Shown: positions 1-11,800 of the stretch, piece after piece
Position numbering within the stretch: the stretch's first letter is position 1
Layout: the number at the start of each line of letters is the position of its first letter
Assembly (NCBI GenBank): GCA_006937955.1
Contig: SSNP01000083.1
Location: 705,502 to 769,501, forward strand
DNA: 64,000 bases
Direction: 5' to 3'
Source of the DNA: Pachypanchax playfairii
Taxonomy: Eukaryota; Chordata; Actinopteri; Cyprinodontiformes; Aplocheilidae
Notes under the pieces: generated by a model
The model's database searches: none
Told to the model about the DNA's origin: nothing
What the model saw: the letters and a program-made list of their open reading frames with translations, nothing else
Position numbers and translations under genes: made by a program

Positions 1-1281
1 CCTGTCCACAACCTCAAACAGTCACGCTCCAAACTCCACTATTGCCAAGACCAAAGAGCTGTCAAAGGACACCAGAAACAAAATTGTAGACCTTCACCAG
101 GCTGGGAAGACTGAATCTGCAATAGGTAAGCAGCTTGGTGTGAAGAAATCAACTGTGGGAGCAATTATTAGAAAATGGAAGACATACAAGACCACTGATA
201 ATCTCCCTCGATCTGGGGCTCCACGCAAGATCTCACCCCATGGGGTCAAAATGATCACAAGAACGGTGAGCAAAAATCCCAGAACCACACGGAGGGACCT
301 AGTGAATGACCTGCAGAGAGCTGGGACCAAAGTAACAAAGGCTACCATCAGTAACACACTACGCCGCCAGGGACTCAAATCCTGCAGTGCCAGACGTGTC
401 CCCCTGCTGAAGCCAGGACACGTCCAGGCCCGTCTGCGGTTTGCTAGAGAGCATTTGGATGATCCAGAAGAGGATTGGGAGAACATCATATGGTCAGATG
501 AAACCAAAGTAGAACTTTCTGGTAGAAACTCAACTTGTCGTGTTTGGAGGGGAAAGAATGCTGAGTTGGATCCAAAGAACACCATACCTACTGTAAAGCA
601 TGGGGGTGGAAACATCATGCTTTGGGGCTGTTTTTCTGCAAGGGGACCAGGACGACTGATCCGTGTAAAGGAAAGAATGAATGGGGCCATGTATCGTAAG
701 ATTTTGAGTGAAAACCTCCTTCCATCAGCAAGGGCATTGAAAATGAGACGTGGCTGGGTCTTTCAGCATGACAATGATCCCAAACACACCGCCCGGGCAA
801 CGAAGGAGTGGCTTCGTAAGAAGCATTTCAAGGTCCTGGAGTGGCCTAGCCAGTCTCCAGATCTCAACCCCATAGAAAATCTCTGGAGGGAGTTGAAAGT
901 CCGTGTTGCCCAGCGTCAGCCCCAAAACATCACTGCTCTAGAGGAGATCTGCATGGAGGAATGGGCCAAAATACCAGCAACAGTGTGTGAAAACCTTGTG
1001 AAGACTTACAGAAAACGTTTGACCTCTGTCATTGCCAACAAAGGCTATATAACAAAGTATTGAGATTAACTTTTGTTATTGACCAAATACTTATTTTCCA
1101 CCATAATTTGCAAATAAATTCTTTAAAAATCAGACAATGTGATTTTCTGGATTTTTTTTCCTCATTTTGTCTCTCATAGTTGAGGTATACCTATGATGAA
1201 AATTACAGGCCTCTCTGATCTTTTTAAGTGGGAGAACTTACACAATTGGTGGCTGACTAAATACTTTTTTGCCCCACTGTA
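1..1281 (+). mobile_element. Tc1-like DNA transposon, left end cut by window
   Basis: A Tc1/mariner-superfamily element. It holds a long transposase frame, then a 3' flank ending in the terminal inverted repeat with the run TTTTTTGCCCCACTGTA, so the element ends at the TA of 1280-1281 (the usual TA target). The 5' inverted repeat lies outside the window. The coding region is nearly undamaged, which suggests a fairly recent insertion. It sits outside cobl, upstream of a CpG island. Confidence 0.93.
41..1063 (+). pseudogene. Tc1-like transposase, open but start codon lost
   Basis: DDE transposase that cuts and pastes Tc1 elements. The frame is open from codon 41-43 to the TGA at 1061-1063, about 340 codons, the usual Tc1 length. 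Residues 1-110 form the paired-like helix-turn-helix DNA-binding half (LGVKKSTVGAIIRKW, then a GRPR-like basic hook, here SGAPRK). The catalytic triad is visible: D in WSDET (about 497), D in QHDNDPKHTA (about 770) and E in NPIENLW (about 870), with the usual 34-residue D-E spacing. The expected ATG at 41-43 reads ATT, and the next in-frame ATG is well inside. I infer that the copy cannot make the full protein although the frame is otherwise intact. Confidence 0.9.
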
Positions 1282-1884
1282 GATACCCAAAATCTGTCTG
1301 TAGTTCATCTTATTTAACGCATGTTTATTTTTTTACGTTTCCATGTTTCTTTAATGAGACCTGAAAGGGAACTTGTCATTCAGGACCGTGCAGTGAGCTG
1401 TCAGGTCTCCATGTCCCTGTCATGTGAAAGCCCTGATTTACATCCATAATGTTCTTTAGCAGACAGGAGACGAGGTTCTGAAATGAGCAGAGTAAGAATT
1501 ATTACAGTGTCCTCAAAAGTAAAACATCCCAAACCTGGTCCTCGGGTAAGATTCTAGAAGTTTCCCTACTTTGGTACACATTATTTAAATACATGAATAA
1601 TTAACAGGCTGCTTTAGAAGTTAAAAGGAAAGTTTTCAGGTGATTGGCTCATTTGAATCAGCTGTGTTGGAGCAGGTACACATGTAAAACATGCCGGACC
1701 GTGTGTCCTGAGGATCAGGGTTGGGAAACACTGCTCAAGAGGTATGAAGCTAGATCCAGAAGAAAACCATTTTGTTTTCCATTAATAACTAATGATAATA
1801 ATATCAAAGTCCTACAGTTTGTTTTAATGGCCAAAGAATCCAGTTATGTTGATTAAATCAGTGTAGATAAATGTCATTACAGGG
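1282..1884. other. Intergenic, nothing recognised
   Basis: AT-rich sequence between the Tc1 end and the CpG island. The short open frame near 1644-1856 has no recognisable domain and no supporting context. I see no exon or repeat boundary here. Confidence 0.5.
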
Positions 1885-2760
1885 AAAACGAGCAGATCTT
1901 AATGAGTAACGACCCCTCAAACCGACCCCACGAGCCGAAAGGATAACGCGATAAGGGCGAGACAAGAGAAACTCCCACAGAAGTGCGCGCAGAGCGTGGG
2001 GGGGGGGTCAGGACGACCAGCTCCGGTCCTGTTGGATAAAAGTAAACGTTGTTGCACATGCTGTAAACAAGGTGTCCGGGTGGAATCCGAACCCTACCCT
2101 CAGAGCTGGACCGGGATCACAGCTGATTTCTGTAAGAGGTGTGTGAGAAAACACGCGCATGTTTGGAGACCCCGGAATAGGCCGGTGTCTCCAGTGGAAA
2201 GTTTCCACCAGTGGGGATCATCAGGGGAGGTGCAGCTGAACGCAACAGCCCGGGCGCGTGAGGAAACTTGGCAAAGTTCAGTAACCGGCTGCAGGAGTCC
2301 GGCTCGGTCCGGCCGGAAACGTGTTCCGAAACAGCGTGTGACCTCATAACAGCATAATAAACTTTTACTGTATGTAGCAACTACTGACTCCTTACACACA
2401 CTCACACTTACTAGAAATATAAGAACAGAATCTAAATCCGGTAACATGCGCTCACCTCACAGTCAGATCAGTTCAGGAAGGCTGCAATCCTCAGGAACAA
2501 ACACGCACAGAGACACGCGCAGCAGGGACAGTCCACGGCGCGCGATCAGGCCACGTTGGTCAACATGCTCAAACTGGACAGATAGACAGGAGCAGGAGGA
2601 GAAGAAGAGGAGCAGAGGAGGCGAAAACAGTGGCAGCAAACACTGCAAGGCAGCTCATCAGACAGCCAGGGGAGGAGGGTACACGCGCGGACACGCACGC
2701 AAACAACTCCGCCCCTTTAGCGTTAACCACGCCCACAAGAGAGGAGCTTGTTGATGGGCG
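1885..2760 (-). promoter_or_regulatory. CpG-rich island, likely promoter of next minus-strand gene
   Basis: In contrast to its AT-rich surroundings, this stretch is dense in CpG (for example the runs around 1985, 2250-2330, 2510-2560 and 2680-2720). On the minus strand a strong donor, CTGTGAG|GTGAGCGC, lies at 2455/2456, so a first, probably non-coding, exon could end at 2456 and splice to exons left of the window. Minus direction and position downstream of cobl would fit the neighbour grb10 in vertebrate gene order. That identity is inference only: no coding sequence is visible. Confidence 0.5.
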
Positions 2761-5700
2761 TTTATTGCTTTGTGGGGCAGGAAGGATCCAGCTGCTTCTA
2801 GACAGATCAGAAATGTTGAGTTCAGCTTCTTTTACTTTTTTTTTTTTTATTTTTTTTTTTTTATTACAGTATTATTAAATAGCAACCTGTTCAGAGAAAT
2901 AAATATTTTGTAACATTTAATATACCTTCAAATCCATACATACCATGTTTGCCCTGTTTTGGAGCATTTGTTAAAGTTTGCACATTTATTAAAAAAAAAC
3001 TATAAGCTTCTTAAAGATAATGAACTGATGTTTAACAAAATTTACCTTAAAGCATCACATGTACAAAAACTTGCCAGGATCCATGACCCCAGTTGACCTC
3101 AATTTTCTCTCTGTTAAAAGAACATTTACAAACAATCCCTGATACTGATAGATATGAAATGACTTCAGTACATTTTACAGTTTCTAGCTCGACTTTTCTT
3201 ACAAAAATCAGTACTTATGAGTTATTTTCCTCCAGTGAAAAACACAAAACTGCTACAGCGTTCTTTCTCAGGCTTTTCTCTCCTCGTGTGTTTACAGTTT
3301 TGTAAAGTACATTTGTAAACTAAAAAACTTTGAAATAATAAGCTGCTATTTGTCAGTCATCCTTTTCCAGCTAATGAAGTGAAGGGTCAGAGCAACCTGA
3401 GCCACAGAGGAACAGCTGAACTGTCAACAATTTTAATCACGTTTCACACTGATCCAACTTTCAGCTGCTTGAACTGCTGATTAAAACTCAACTTTACTAA
3501 CATTTAATACGTCCTTTAACCTCTGAATGATACTTGTAACATTAAACAACATAAGATAGTCTTCTATAAACCTAGAAGATTATTTGGACAATATTTGTTT
3601 TCAACCATAGAATCTGCATATGATTATATCACTCTAAAAAAGGTAAAGAAATATAAATAAATCAACTTACTGAGCATTAACACAGATTGTGTATTAATCC
3701 GCTGTAGCATGTGGCGTTTACAAGTTACAGAATATTACATGGAATCTCCTTGTAGGACAAACATAGAGAATCTGCAAGGCTTTGTGGTGCCCCAGAGGTT
3801 CAACAGTAAGAACTCTTCGATCTAGCATTATAAAAAAAAATCCTGTTCTGACAAGCAGAATCTGCAATGAAAACAAATTTTGCCACGAGGTTTGTAAGTT
3901 TCAAAATAGAGACTCATGTCTCATTTCACCAGTTTGTTCTCGTAGCTGTTGTGTTTTCATCCCTCGGAGCATTTCGTTTCCTTACGTAAGACCTTTCAGT
4001 GTTTATGGTACCACTTGAGATCTTTATAGGAAGTGCTCAGTCATCTTGTGTTTAATGCAGATCAGTAGATATAGATGTATTATAGACCCCTTTCTGAGAC
4101 GTAAAGCTGCTCTTCAGTGCTGTTTTACTTCCAGCTTTACTCCTCCAGTCTAACAGTCATTTAAAAGGCCTCTCAGTGGGAATCTGCAGCCATCTCTCAG
4201 TGAAACATAATGGTTTAATCTTAATGTTCCGGCTTATATTCTCATCTGTACTCCAGTTCATTCATTATATTTTCCACATCCACCACAGTCCCAGTTCCTC
4301 CTCCTCGATTTCCCAAATGCTCGTGTCATATATCCTCAACTGTCTCTTTTTCATCTTGTTTGGATTTCGGTTTTAAAAAGAAACATTTCTTTGGGTGTGC
4401 AAAGTTACTATAAATAAGTCTTCTATTAGCAGTTACTCATTATAACAAAGAAGTACTATGAGAGATCCCATAGAAACACATTTAAACATCTTTTCTTGGA
4501 AAGAACATTTTGAATGTAGTTTCAACAATAAAATATTACCAGAAAACCTGTGTGCTTCAGTCCAGTTAGTCCATGCAGAGAAGAGCAGAGGCATCTATAT
4601 AAGGAACACCTGGCTGACATAATGTGTTAAAGGTTTGTGGTGGGAGATGGAGGATGAGGTAAGTTTTGGGTATCCGTTACTTTACGTGGGTTATTTTCTG
4701 TTTAAAACACCAGGTTAGGTTGCTGCTACATGCTCACTGTGTTATTAGATGAAGAGATCAGGATATATTTTGTTTGGTTGAAACAGTTTTTGTACTGATT
4801 TCATCCCTTGTTCCTCTCTCAACCACATGCGAAAACCTTCTGGTTATTTTAATACAACAATAAACATATTTGCTCATACAAACTGTCTCTTTCAAACGTT
4901 CATGTTAGCTCACCCTGTTTTAAAGGTCTTAACAAAACTCTTCCTCAGGCTGAGAGGACACTGGAAATAAAATAATTTATCTTTCATACTAGCTGAGATA
5001 TTTCCAGCTCTGATAAATTATGTGATGAGACACTCTGCAGGAGTCCAGCGTGCATGAGGCCATCAGTTCTGAGCTGTTTGTAAAGAGTCTGGATCAACAC
5101 ACATGCTTGGAGACCCTGCAGCAGCCTCTGAGTCGGCCACATAACATGCACATAAATAACATCCTGTCAGTCATATTAATGACCTTTTATACAACAAATA
5201 TTATTTTAATAAAATGTTTGAGTAACTCCCAGTGATATTTGATGCCATCTTGGCCGTCACTAAGCTGCTAAAGTTAACCTCAGTGTTCTTGTCTACACGC
5301 CCACGTCTAAATAAATAAATGTTTTAATAGTAAACGTGGTGTTTTGGCTCAGTGACTCATGCGATTTCAATCTCTTTAACTGGCTCAAGACTTGTTGTGG
5401 AAAAAGTTGCGGTGAGGAGTTTTAAAAGAAAAATCGATTTAAAAAAAACAGTAAACCACAGCCAAACCTGAATGAACATATTTCTGTTGCATTATGTGGC
5501 GGGAACTTCTGGTAATTCTTGATTCAGAGGTTTGACTCTGGCATTATGGTTAAAATGGTTTGGAACTGCAAAACAGCCCCCTGAATACAGACACCCACCC
5601 ACAAACATACACCCAACATATATTTGAAAGTCAGAACGGCTGTAGAATTGATCCTGGATGGATTTCCAGCTCTGGTAGGCCGAGATTATCCATCTGCAGA

Positions 5701-6214
5701 AACTCATTCAAAAAGTAAAATCTACATTATCTGTATACTCACCTTGTCAATGAATAATAAATCAGACATGTATCTGACATCTGATCTTTCATTTGTTTGC
5801 ACTGAGAGGAAAGTTTTAGGGATCAGGAATGCAGAGTCCACTATAAAACCAGATTGTGTATGACCACATAACGATGAGTCAAGATCAAAAGCTGCTGCCT
5901 GGAATAGTGGCTCATCTATGATGTGGCAGTGAGGTTACAATTACAAGGTCAACAGGACGATGGCACGGCCTTCGGACCTCTACGGTCCTGCTGATGAAGG
6001 CACTGACACGCGAGACTGTTTTTCTACTTTCTAGATGAGGGGAAACATTTCTGAGTTAAAAGTTAATTATATTGAAGAAGCCAGTTTTATTAACTAAGGA
6101 TTAAATCATCCAATCTGCTGAACACTGGTCCCTTGCAGCATCTCCTGCAGGTGGTGGGTCCACACGAGAGTGACTTGGTCCTATTTAGTCTAATGCAAAA
6201 CTAATCAGCCATGC
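2761..6214. other. Intergenic AT-rich region
   Basis: No exon chain, RNA gene or well-bounded element was found. It contains T-runs at 2836-2865 and scattered AT-rich sequence. Short open frames at 3093, 3782, 4176, 5050 and 5624 lack domains and splice context, so they are treated as chance. Confidence 0.5.
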
Positions 6215-6324
6215 ATGGATGGATGGATGGATGGATGGATGGATGGATGGATGGATGGATGGATGGATGGATGGATGGATGGATGGATGGATGGATGGAT
6301 GGATGGATGGATGGATGGATGGAT
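6215..6324. repeat. (GGAT)n microsatellite
   Basis: An uninterrupted 4-bp tandem array of about 110 bp (roughly 27 copies of GGAT). The lack of interruptions implies it is young and probably length-polymorphic. It lies downstream of the likely cobl 3' UTR. Confidence 0.97.
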
Positions 6325-7837
6325 CAAATTTTGAAGAAATATGGTCAGAAAAAACTTTAAAATCACAGCTCAGATTTTGATTACGAAATTATTTATTTGA
6401 TCAAAAAATTAAGTAAACAAAGATAACTGTGCAACTCCTCAAAAAAAGGAGAAAAACCAAAATAGCTTATAAAACATTCACTCTCCTGGGTGTATAAATC
6501 AAATCTATCACAATGCGATCACAACTTTAGCAAATAAAATAAAAAGCAACTTTGTGCTGTAGTAGCTGAACATAACCTGCAGTTTTAAAACTGAAGTAAA
6601 TCTGTTTAATAACTGAATCCCTTTAGAATGAATCACCTAAAATACACAGCAGCAAACATTTAGACCTGAATGTGGATGCTGGAAGTTTCTTTTTGTTCTT
6701 GAGGTGATTCAGCATGTCAACATCAGGTCACCCTTATTGCTTCACCACACTAAAACTCTGACTAAAGGAGAAGAGTGAAATGCAACAATTCTTAAATTAA
6801 TGCGACATGTAATTTTTACAAATGCTTTTCTACAGATTCAGTCTAATGGCCTTCAAAATAAAAGATTTGACTGGACGTGTATATAAATCAAAGTGCTTTA
6901 AAACTGTTTGAAGGAACAACAAAATAATTTTGTCCTTTTTTTTTTTTTTCCAATTTTGTAACTATTCTCAACAATATTCTGAATTTTTACAGCATGGACA
7001 AATTAAGATTCAAAGCTTAAAATTAAGCAAAATGACCTAAAAAGGCACAAGCAGCCAGCTACTGCTGTTATAGAGCCAGAAACTTCTTAAGGTGGTATTA
7101 CTGATCCAGTCCTGCACATAAAGGTCACAATCAGACATCATAAGTGGATCTAGCTCTCGTTCTCTGAGGACTAAATATGTTTGGGTCAAAAAAAAAATTA
7201 CATTCTCTAAATTTGGAAATTTCAGATTTTGTCATTGCACATACAATTTGTACAGCAAACATCATTTATTATCTAAGTTTCCCTATTGTATTAAAAATAT
7301 ATTATTGAGCTGAATGTACATAACACTGATTCAGCAACAGTATAAGGCATCAATAAACTGAATGAAAAATAAAATCATCTGTCCCAAAATATTTGCTTCC
7401 ATTGGCACAACAAAGTTCTGGTTCTATCCACTGACTCTAGGCACATATGGCAAGAAATTTGTTAGAAAGTTGTTTACAAACGTTTTTCCCAGAAGTTGAT
7501 CAGAGAAATGAATCTCACACCTCGGACACATTTCTTAAACTTTTACAAATGCTTGGCTACTAACACGCAAAAATTCTCTCTTTGAAGATAAAGATCTCCA
7601 TTTATTTAACAAAAGTGAAATGATAATAAAAGCAGGAATAATAATTTAAGCAGAAGGCCTCACCGATGCTCTAACAATTTTGTCTAGCCATTTTAAATAA
7701 ATCTCATTTTATGCTCAAGTGCAAAAAAATTGTTGAACTAGAAATGCAACTGCCTCCAAAAAGCTTTTAAGAAGACAGTTTAAAGTAATTTGTTTAAAAG
7801 ACACTGTATTTGATGAATGATTCTTTGTTTCTGTGAC
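6325..7837 (-). other. cobl: Probable cobl 3' UTR and downstream flank
   Basis: AT-rich DNA directly after the cobl stop codon. Minus-strand AATAAA signals (TTTATT on the plus strand) occur at 7601-7606, 7265-7270 and 6392-6397. Any of these could end the transcript, and the sequence alone does not decide which. No open frame or repeat of note. Confidence 0.5.
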
Positions 7838-7918
7838 TTAATGTTGAGGGACTGTTGGTTTCCCTTGAATAGTTCCCAGTCTGCCGTTCACCTGGATCGT
7901 CTTTGTGGGCGGAGACAC
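7838..7918 (-). CDS. cobl: cobl terminal coding exon
   Basis: Encodes the last 26 residues, VSPPTKTIQVNGRLGTIQGK then PTVPQH, and a TAA at 7840-7838. The acceptor is a T-rich tract ending TTAG at 7919-7920. It starts in phase 0, as required by the previous exon. Its first codon supplies the V that completes the LKKV end of WH2-3. The 3' UTR follows to the left. Confidence 0.88.
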   Translation of the reverse strand: MSPPTKTIQVNGRLGTIQGKPTVPQH

Positions 7919-8274
7919 CTAACAAAAAAAGAGGCTACGTATCAGTAATGGATATTTTATACAGCTGCTGACCTAAAACTGAACTCAGACTAATCTTTGT
8001 ACGTGTTACACTCTGCACGTCTCCTGGCTGCAGGTCTTATGAAATAACGACTGTTTCATCTCACTGCCTTTCTGTTGCCGTCTCACCTCATTCTGTCTCA
8101 CTTTTACTTCTACAGATCAAAAAGATGAAAAAAAAAACCCATTTACATGCAGATTTTTCCCCAAAAGGGAAGCATGTTACGCTCCAGTATATTTACACAC
8201 CTGTCTGTATTAATTCAGAGTAGATGGTTGTTGAAACACTTCCTCTCAGGAGTGACTGAACTTATTTCTTTTAC

Positions 8275-8565
8275 CTTTTTTAGCTTCTCGGCACCCGCTC
8301 CAGAGCGAATGGCCTCCAGCATGGACTCCCTGGCCGAGGCGAGGTTCATGAGAGTGTTAGCGTTTATCTGAGTTGTTGGGTTAGATTTGCCCTGGGACGG
8401 AATGGGGGGTGGAGGTGGAGGACAGCTGACAGGTGGAGAAGGTGGTGAGGTAAAGCCAGGAGACTGGCATGTCTGAGAGGGGGGTGAAGGGGAAGAGCCT
8501 GCACCTCTCTCCTCCTTAAAGGTCTCCCTGAACTGCTCGAGCTCACTGGCAGCCTCAGATTTCGT
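8275..8565 (-). CDS. cobl: cobl exon with WH2-3 and proline-rich linker
   Basis: 97 codons, phase 0 to 0. The exon begins TKSEAASELEQFRETF, then has a proline-rich linker with a run of six prolines, then the third WH2 motif, RESMLEAIRSGAGAEKLKK, right at the donor (AAAAAG|GTAAAAG). The WH2 helix plus the LKKV-type extended strand binds an actin monomer. The spacing from WH2-2 is about 78 residues, in line with the long second linker known in Cobl that permits cross-filament nucleation. Acceptor is TTTTTCCACAG at 8566-8576. Confidence 0.93.
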
Positions 8566-8870
8566 CTGTGGAAAAACAAACGTAGGATCATGTTCACTCT
8601 CGATAAACAATAACATGCTGGGAAACAGCTGCTCTTTGACACGTAGCTACAAAAGTTTATCCACACAAATTCACCTTGATTTCATGTTCAACAGTTATAA
8701 TTATGTAAATAATGTTTTAATAATGACACTGAGTGCAGCTGCTTCCTTTTATTTAATCATCTGTTAAGAAGCACATTTTAGATCTGCTTCATCCTGGACG
8801 AACAAGTAGAGGTCATAAACTTCACCACTCTTCTTTAACTTCCACACAACCAAATCACACCAGCCTCACA

Positions 8871-11800
8871 TCATGGATACACTGCTAACATGATGATAAA
8901 CCAACACATCACTGCTAACATGATGATAAACCAACACATCACTGCTAACATGATGATAAACCAACACATCACTGCTAACATGATGATAAACCAACACATC
9001 CCTGTGCTAACATGATGATAAACCAACACATCACTGCTAACATGATGATAAACCAACACATCACTGCTAACATGATGATAAACCAACACATCCCTGTGCT
9101 AACATGATGATAAACCAACACATCCCTGCTAACATGATGATAAACCAACACATCACTGCTAACAGGATGATAAACCAACATATCACTGTGCTAACATGAT
9201 GATAAACCAACACATCACTGTGCTAACAGGATGATAAACCAACACATCACTGTGCTAACATGATGATAAACCAACACATCCCTGTGCTAACATGATGATA
9301 AACCAACACATCACTGTGCTAACATGATGATAAACCAACATATCACTGCGATAACATGATGATAAACCAACACATTACTGTGCTAACATGATGATAAACC
9401 AACACATCCCTGCTAACATGATGATAAACCAACACATCACTGCTAACATGATGATAAACCAACACATCACTGCTAACATGATGATAAACCAACACATCAC
9501 TGCTAACATGATGATAAACCAACACATCACTGCTAACATAATGATAAACCAACACATCACTGCTAACATGATGATAAACCAACACATGACTGCTAACACG
9601 ATGATAAACCAACACATCACTGTGCTAACATGATGATAAACCAACACATCACTGCTAACATGATGATAAACCAACACATTACTGTGATAACATGATGATA
9701 AATCAACACATCACTGCTAACATGATGATAAACCAACACATGACTGCTAACACGATGATAAACCAACACATCACTGTGCTAACATGATGATAAACCAACA
9801 CATCACTGTGCTAACATGAAGATAAACCAACACATCACTGCTAACATGATGATACACCAACACATCACTGCTAACATGATAAACCAACACATCACTGCTA
9901 ACATGATAAACCAACACATCCCTGTGCTAACATGATGATAAACCAACACATCACTGTGCTAACATGATGATAAACCAACACATCCCTGTGCTAACATGAT
10001 GATAAACCAACACATCACTGCTATCATGATGATAAACCAACACATCACTGCTAACATGATGATAAACCAACACATCACTGCTAACATGATGATAAACCAA
10101 CACATCACTGTGCTAACATGATGATAAACCAACACATCACTGTGCTAACATGATGATAAACCAACACATCACTGCTAACATGATGATAAACCAACACATC
10201 ACTGCTAACACGATAAACCAACACATCACTGCTAACATGATGATAAACCAACACATCACTGCTAACATGATGATAAACCAACACATCACTGCTAACATGA
10301 TAAACCAACACATCACTGCTAACATGATGATAAACCAACACATCACTGTGCTAACATGATGATAAACCAACACATCCCTGTGCTAACATGATGATAAACC
10401 AACACATCACTGCTAACATGATGATAAACCAACACATCACTGCTAACATGATGATAAACCAACACATCCCTGTGCTAACATGATGATAAACCAACACATC
10501 ACTGTGCTAACATGATGATAAACCAACACATCACTGTGCTAACATGATGATAAACCAACACATCACTGCTAACATGATGATAAACCAACACATCACTACT
10601 AACACGATGATAAACCAACACATCACTGCTAACATGATGATAAACCAACACATCCCTGTGCTAACATGATGATAAACCAACACATCCCTGTGCTAACATG
10701 ATGATAAACCAACACATCCCTGTGCTAACATGATGATAAACCAACACATCACTGTGCTAACATGATAAACCAACACATCACTGTGCTAACATGATGATAA
10801 ACCAACACATCACTGCTAACACGATGATAAACCAACACATCACTGTGCTAACATTATGATAAACCAACACATCACTGCTAACACGATGATAAACCAACAC
10901 ATCACTGCTAACATGATGATAAACCAACACATCACTGCTAACATGATGATAAACCAACACATCACTGCTAACACGATGATAAACCAACACATCACTGCTA
11001 ACATGATGATAAACCAACACATCACTGCTAACATGATAAACCAACACATCACTGCTAACATGATGATAAACCAACACATCACTGCTAACATGATGATAAA
11101 CCAACACATCACTGTGCTAACATGATGATAAACCAACACATCACTGTGCTAACATGATGATAAACCAACACATCACTGTGCTAACATTATGATAAACCCA
11201 CACATCACTGCTAACATGATGATAAACCAACACATCACTGCTAACACGATGATAAACCAACACATCACTGCTAACATGATGATAAACCAACACATCACTG
11301 CTAACACGATAAACCAACACATCACTGCTAACACTGATGATAAACCAACACATCACTGCTAACATGATGATAAACCAACACATCACTGCTAACATGATAA
11401 ACCAACACATCACTGCTAACATGATGATAAATCAACACATCACTGCTAACATGATGATAAACCAACACATCACTGCTAACACGATGATAAACCAACACAT
11501 CACTGTGCTAACATGATGATAAACCAACACATCACTGTGCTAACATGATGATAAACCAACACATCACTGTGCTAACATGATGATAAACCAACACATCCCT
11601 GTGCTAACATGATGATAAACCAACACATCACTGCTAACATGATGATAAACCAACACATCACTGCTAACATGATGATAAACCAACACATCACTGCTAACAT
11701 GATGATAAACCAACACATCACTGCTAACATGATGATAAACCTACACATCACTGTGCTAACATGATGATAAACCAACACATCACTGTGCTAACATGATGAT

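Noticed and set aside
1996..2754. Plus- and minus-strand open frames in the CpG-rich region
   Set aside because: GC-rich DNA lowers stop frequency; there is no domain, and the frames overlap on both strands. A non-coding first exon explains the region better.
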